DNA of 8,993 nucleotides from Actinomycetes bacterium. GTDB lineage: Bacteria > Actinomycetota > Acidimicrobiia > Acidimicrobiales > Acidimicrobiaceae. Of this stretch, positions 7,732 through 8,993 are shown in pieces. The notes under the pieces are model-generated. The model saw only the letters and a list, made by a program, of their open reading frames with translations, did no database searches and was not told where the DNA came from. How positions within the stretch are numbered: the stretch's first letter is position 1; each line of letters starts with the position of its first letter. The position numbers were made by a program, and so were the translations under genes. The DNA is taken from NCBI GenBank assembly GCA_021790495.1, contig JAJYGZ010000041.1, forward strand, positions 1 through 8,993, given 5' to 3'.

Positions 7732-7980
7732 ATGTACGGCGCTCCGGCGATATTTACCGCGGCGAAGATCTCGATGCCTGGCGCAATACTGGGTGCGGTG
7801 CTGGCCGAGTGGCTGGTCAGCGGAAGCGGAGTGGGCCACGCCATGTCCTTGGACGTCGTCGGCAGCAACTTCTCTAATCTCTGGGCTTCGATCGCCCTGG
7901 TGGTGGCAGTCTCCCTTGCCCTTTACTTTGCGGTAAATGCCGCCGAGCGCGCGATCCGCTCAAGGTTGGCGATTTCATGA
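7732..7980 (+). pseudogene. Displaced C-terminus of the fused ABC permease
   Basis: These 82 residues from the ATG at 7732 are the continuation of the permease's second membrane domain and not an independent gene. MYGAPAIFTAAKISMPGAIL followed by GAVLAEWLVSGSGVGHAM is the standard sequence after the EAA loop of this family and parallels [20 protein letters not shown] in domain 1 of the same protein. A last helix (LWASIALVVAVSLALYFAV) and a basic tail follow. The coding frame is open upstream of the ATG back into the shift site at about 7699, and no ribosome site precedes 7732. The end overlaps the next gene as ATGA, showing that this was the authentic permease stop and that the operon is otherwise intact. 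Confidence 0.8.
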
Positions 7981-8861
7981 GCTCATTCGAGGCGGCGATC
8001 TTCGTGGTCGTCGGAATCGCTGCTGGAGCGCTCTCGACGTCGTTCGGGATTGGGGGCGGCGCCCTCTCAACTCCGGCGATCCGCGCCCTTGGAGTCTCGG
8101 CGATCATGTCGATCGGAACCACTCTGCCATCGGTCTTGCCGGGCGTCATTACCGGAATGTTCCACTATCGGGGACAAAAGCTCATTCGTTATGAGGTGGT
8201 GGCCGCGGTAGCAATTCCCGGGGTGATCGCATCGGTCGGCGGAAGCCTGGTGTCGCACAGCCTTCCCGGAAACGGTCACCTAATCATGATAATAACGGCC
8301 GCGATCCTGATGCTAAATGCGATACGCATCGCCAAAGCGCCGCGCAACCCCGTGGTAGATGCTACTGCCGACATCGACAACCTGATAGTTCCCGAAGCAG
8401 CATTTCTATCTAGCTCAAAAGCAGCTCCCGAGGCGATGGCGCCAATGCGCAAGACCGCGACCGCTACGGCGGCGATGACCCCAAGATCTCGGGTGTTACG
8501 CCTCGGGTTTATCGGCATTCTTGCCGGTCTGATATCGGGGATGCTCGGGCTGGGCGGCGGTATCGTGCTGGTGCCGATGTTCGTGCAGCGCCTTGGACTC
8601 TCGCTTCGCGAATCGACCGCGACATCGCTGGTTTGCGTTGGCGTACTGGCGGTCCCAAGCATCATCACCCACACGTTCATCGGGGACATCAATTGGACAG
8701 TGTCCGCGCTGCTAACCCTGGGCACGATCCCCGGAGCGCACCTCGGAGCCAAACTGGCGCTACGGGTAAGCGAACTATGGCTGCGCCGCAGCGCAGCGCT
8801 GGTCCTTTCGGTAGTCGCAATGCTTTATGGTGCCGCGGAAATGATCGCGCTTCTTCGATGA
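7977..8861 (+). CDS. TauE/SafE family membrane exporter (sulfite/anion exporter-like, formerly DUF81)
   Basis: Integral membrane protein of the TauE/SafE family, whose studied members move sulfite, sulfoacetate and other small anions out of the cell. The 294 residues form two homologous halves. The first begins FEAAIFVVVGIAAGALSTSF with the motif GIGGGALSTPAIRALGVS (24-41). The second begins LGFIGILAGLISGMLGLGGG (176-195), followed by IVLVPMFVQRLGLSLRESTATS. Several hydrophobic helices follow each motif (for example YEVVAAVAIPGVIASVGGSL and LIMIITAAILMLNAIRI). A soluble Ala/Pro-rich linker (about 121-172) joins the halves and is longer than usual. ATG 7977 overlaps the permease stop, and its own stop overlaps the amidase start, so it is made together with the importer and the hydrolase. 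A role in removing a by-product anion is inference; sulfur chemistry is not shown by the other genes. Confidence 0.9.
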   Translation: MSSFEAAIFVVVGIAAGALSTSFGIGGGALSTPAIRALGVSAIMSIGTTLPSVLPGVITGMFHYRGQKLIRYEVVAAVAIPGVIASVGGSLVSHSLPGNGHLIMIITAAILMLNAIRIAKAPRNPVVDATADIDNLIVPEAAFLSSSKAAPEAMAPMRKTATATAAMTPRSRVLRLGFIGILAGLISGMLGLGGGIVLVPMFVQRLGLSLRESTATSLVCVGVLAVPSIITHTFIGDINWTVSALLTLGTIPGAHLGAKLALRVSELWLRRSAALVLSVVAMLYGAAEMIALLR

Positions 8862-8993
8862 CGTCACGCCTGCCCGATACATACGCGGACTGGGACGCCA
8901 CCGCGCTGACCGCGGCGCTCAGATCCAAGGTCCTAAGCGTTGGCGAGGCGCTCGACGAGCACCTCTCACGCCTCGATCGGTTCTCCGACCTGA
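8858..8993 (+). CDS. Probable amidase-signature family enzyme, N-terminus (3' truncated by window edge)
   Basis: A reading frame starts at ATG 8858, overlapping the TauE/SafE stop as ATGA, and stays open to the window edge (45 full codons). The residues DWDATALTAALRSKVLSVGE and ALDEHLSRLDRFSDL resemble the N-terminal helices of amidase-signature enzymes (pattern: ..LTAxELAAALRxGELSxxEVxxxxLxRIxxLN...). These enzymes cleave amides to a carboxylate and ammonia using a Ser-cisSer-Lys triad, which would lie beyond the window. The call rests only on this short resemblance and on the nitrogen-related context. An allophanate hydrolase or GatA-like paralogue would look similar over this stretch. Confidence 0.6.
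   Translation, partial: MTSRLPDTYADWDATALTAALRSKVLSVGEALDEHLSRLDRFSDL

Overview
The window looks like a high-GC actinobacterial chromosome segment devoted to nitrogen acquisition. The gene order (ureB)-ureC-ureF-ureG-ureD without ureE is the layout known from Mycobacterium. The proteins have an actinobacterial flavour, and a GlnR-like box can be picked out in the only sizeable intergenic gap. A deep-branching actinobacterium (for example of the Acidimicrobiia type) is my guess, not something the sequence proves. All real genes are on the + strand; no RNA gene, insertion sequence or CRISPR array is visible.

Region 1 (1-4143) is a urease operon. It contains the end of the beta subunit gene ureB, the complete catalytic alpha subunit gene ureC with all nickel ligands and the carbamylated lysine, then the accessory genes ureF, ureG and ureD. 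Genes are 8 to 21 bases apart, or overlap by 4 bases (ureG/ureD). UreA and the start of UreB lie upstream of the window. No ureE is present. UreG carries an unusual change in its guanine-specificity motif (NKxD reads NKIS).

Region 2 (4144-4353) is a 210-base control region. It holds a hairpin after ureD, a perfect 7-base inverted repeat, a GlnR-like box, a small dyad, a possible extended -10 and a strong Shine-Dalgarno before a GTG start.

Region 3 (4354-8993, running off the end) is a second, tightly coupled operon. It encodes a Tat-exported lipoprotein of the NitT/TauT/THI5 binding-protein family, its ATPase, a permease with two transmembrane domains fused in one chain, a TauE/SafE-type membrane exporter, and the first 45 codons of a probable amidase-signature enzyme. 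Every junction in this operon is a 4-base stop/start overlap (ATGA or TTGA). The permease gene is split by an apparent -1 frameshift near 7694-7717, exactly in the coupling loop of its second domain.

Taken together, urease frees ammonia from urea. The second operon plausibly imports a small nitrogen compound, hydrolyses an amide bond to release ammonia, and may export a leftover anion through the TauE/SafE protein. The transported substrate cannot be read from the sequence.
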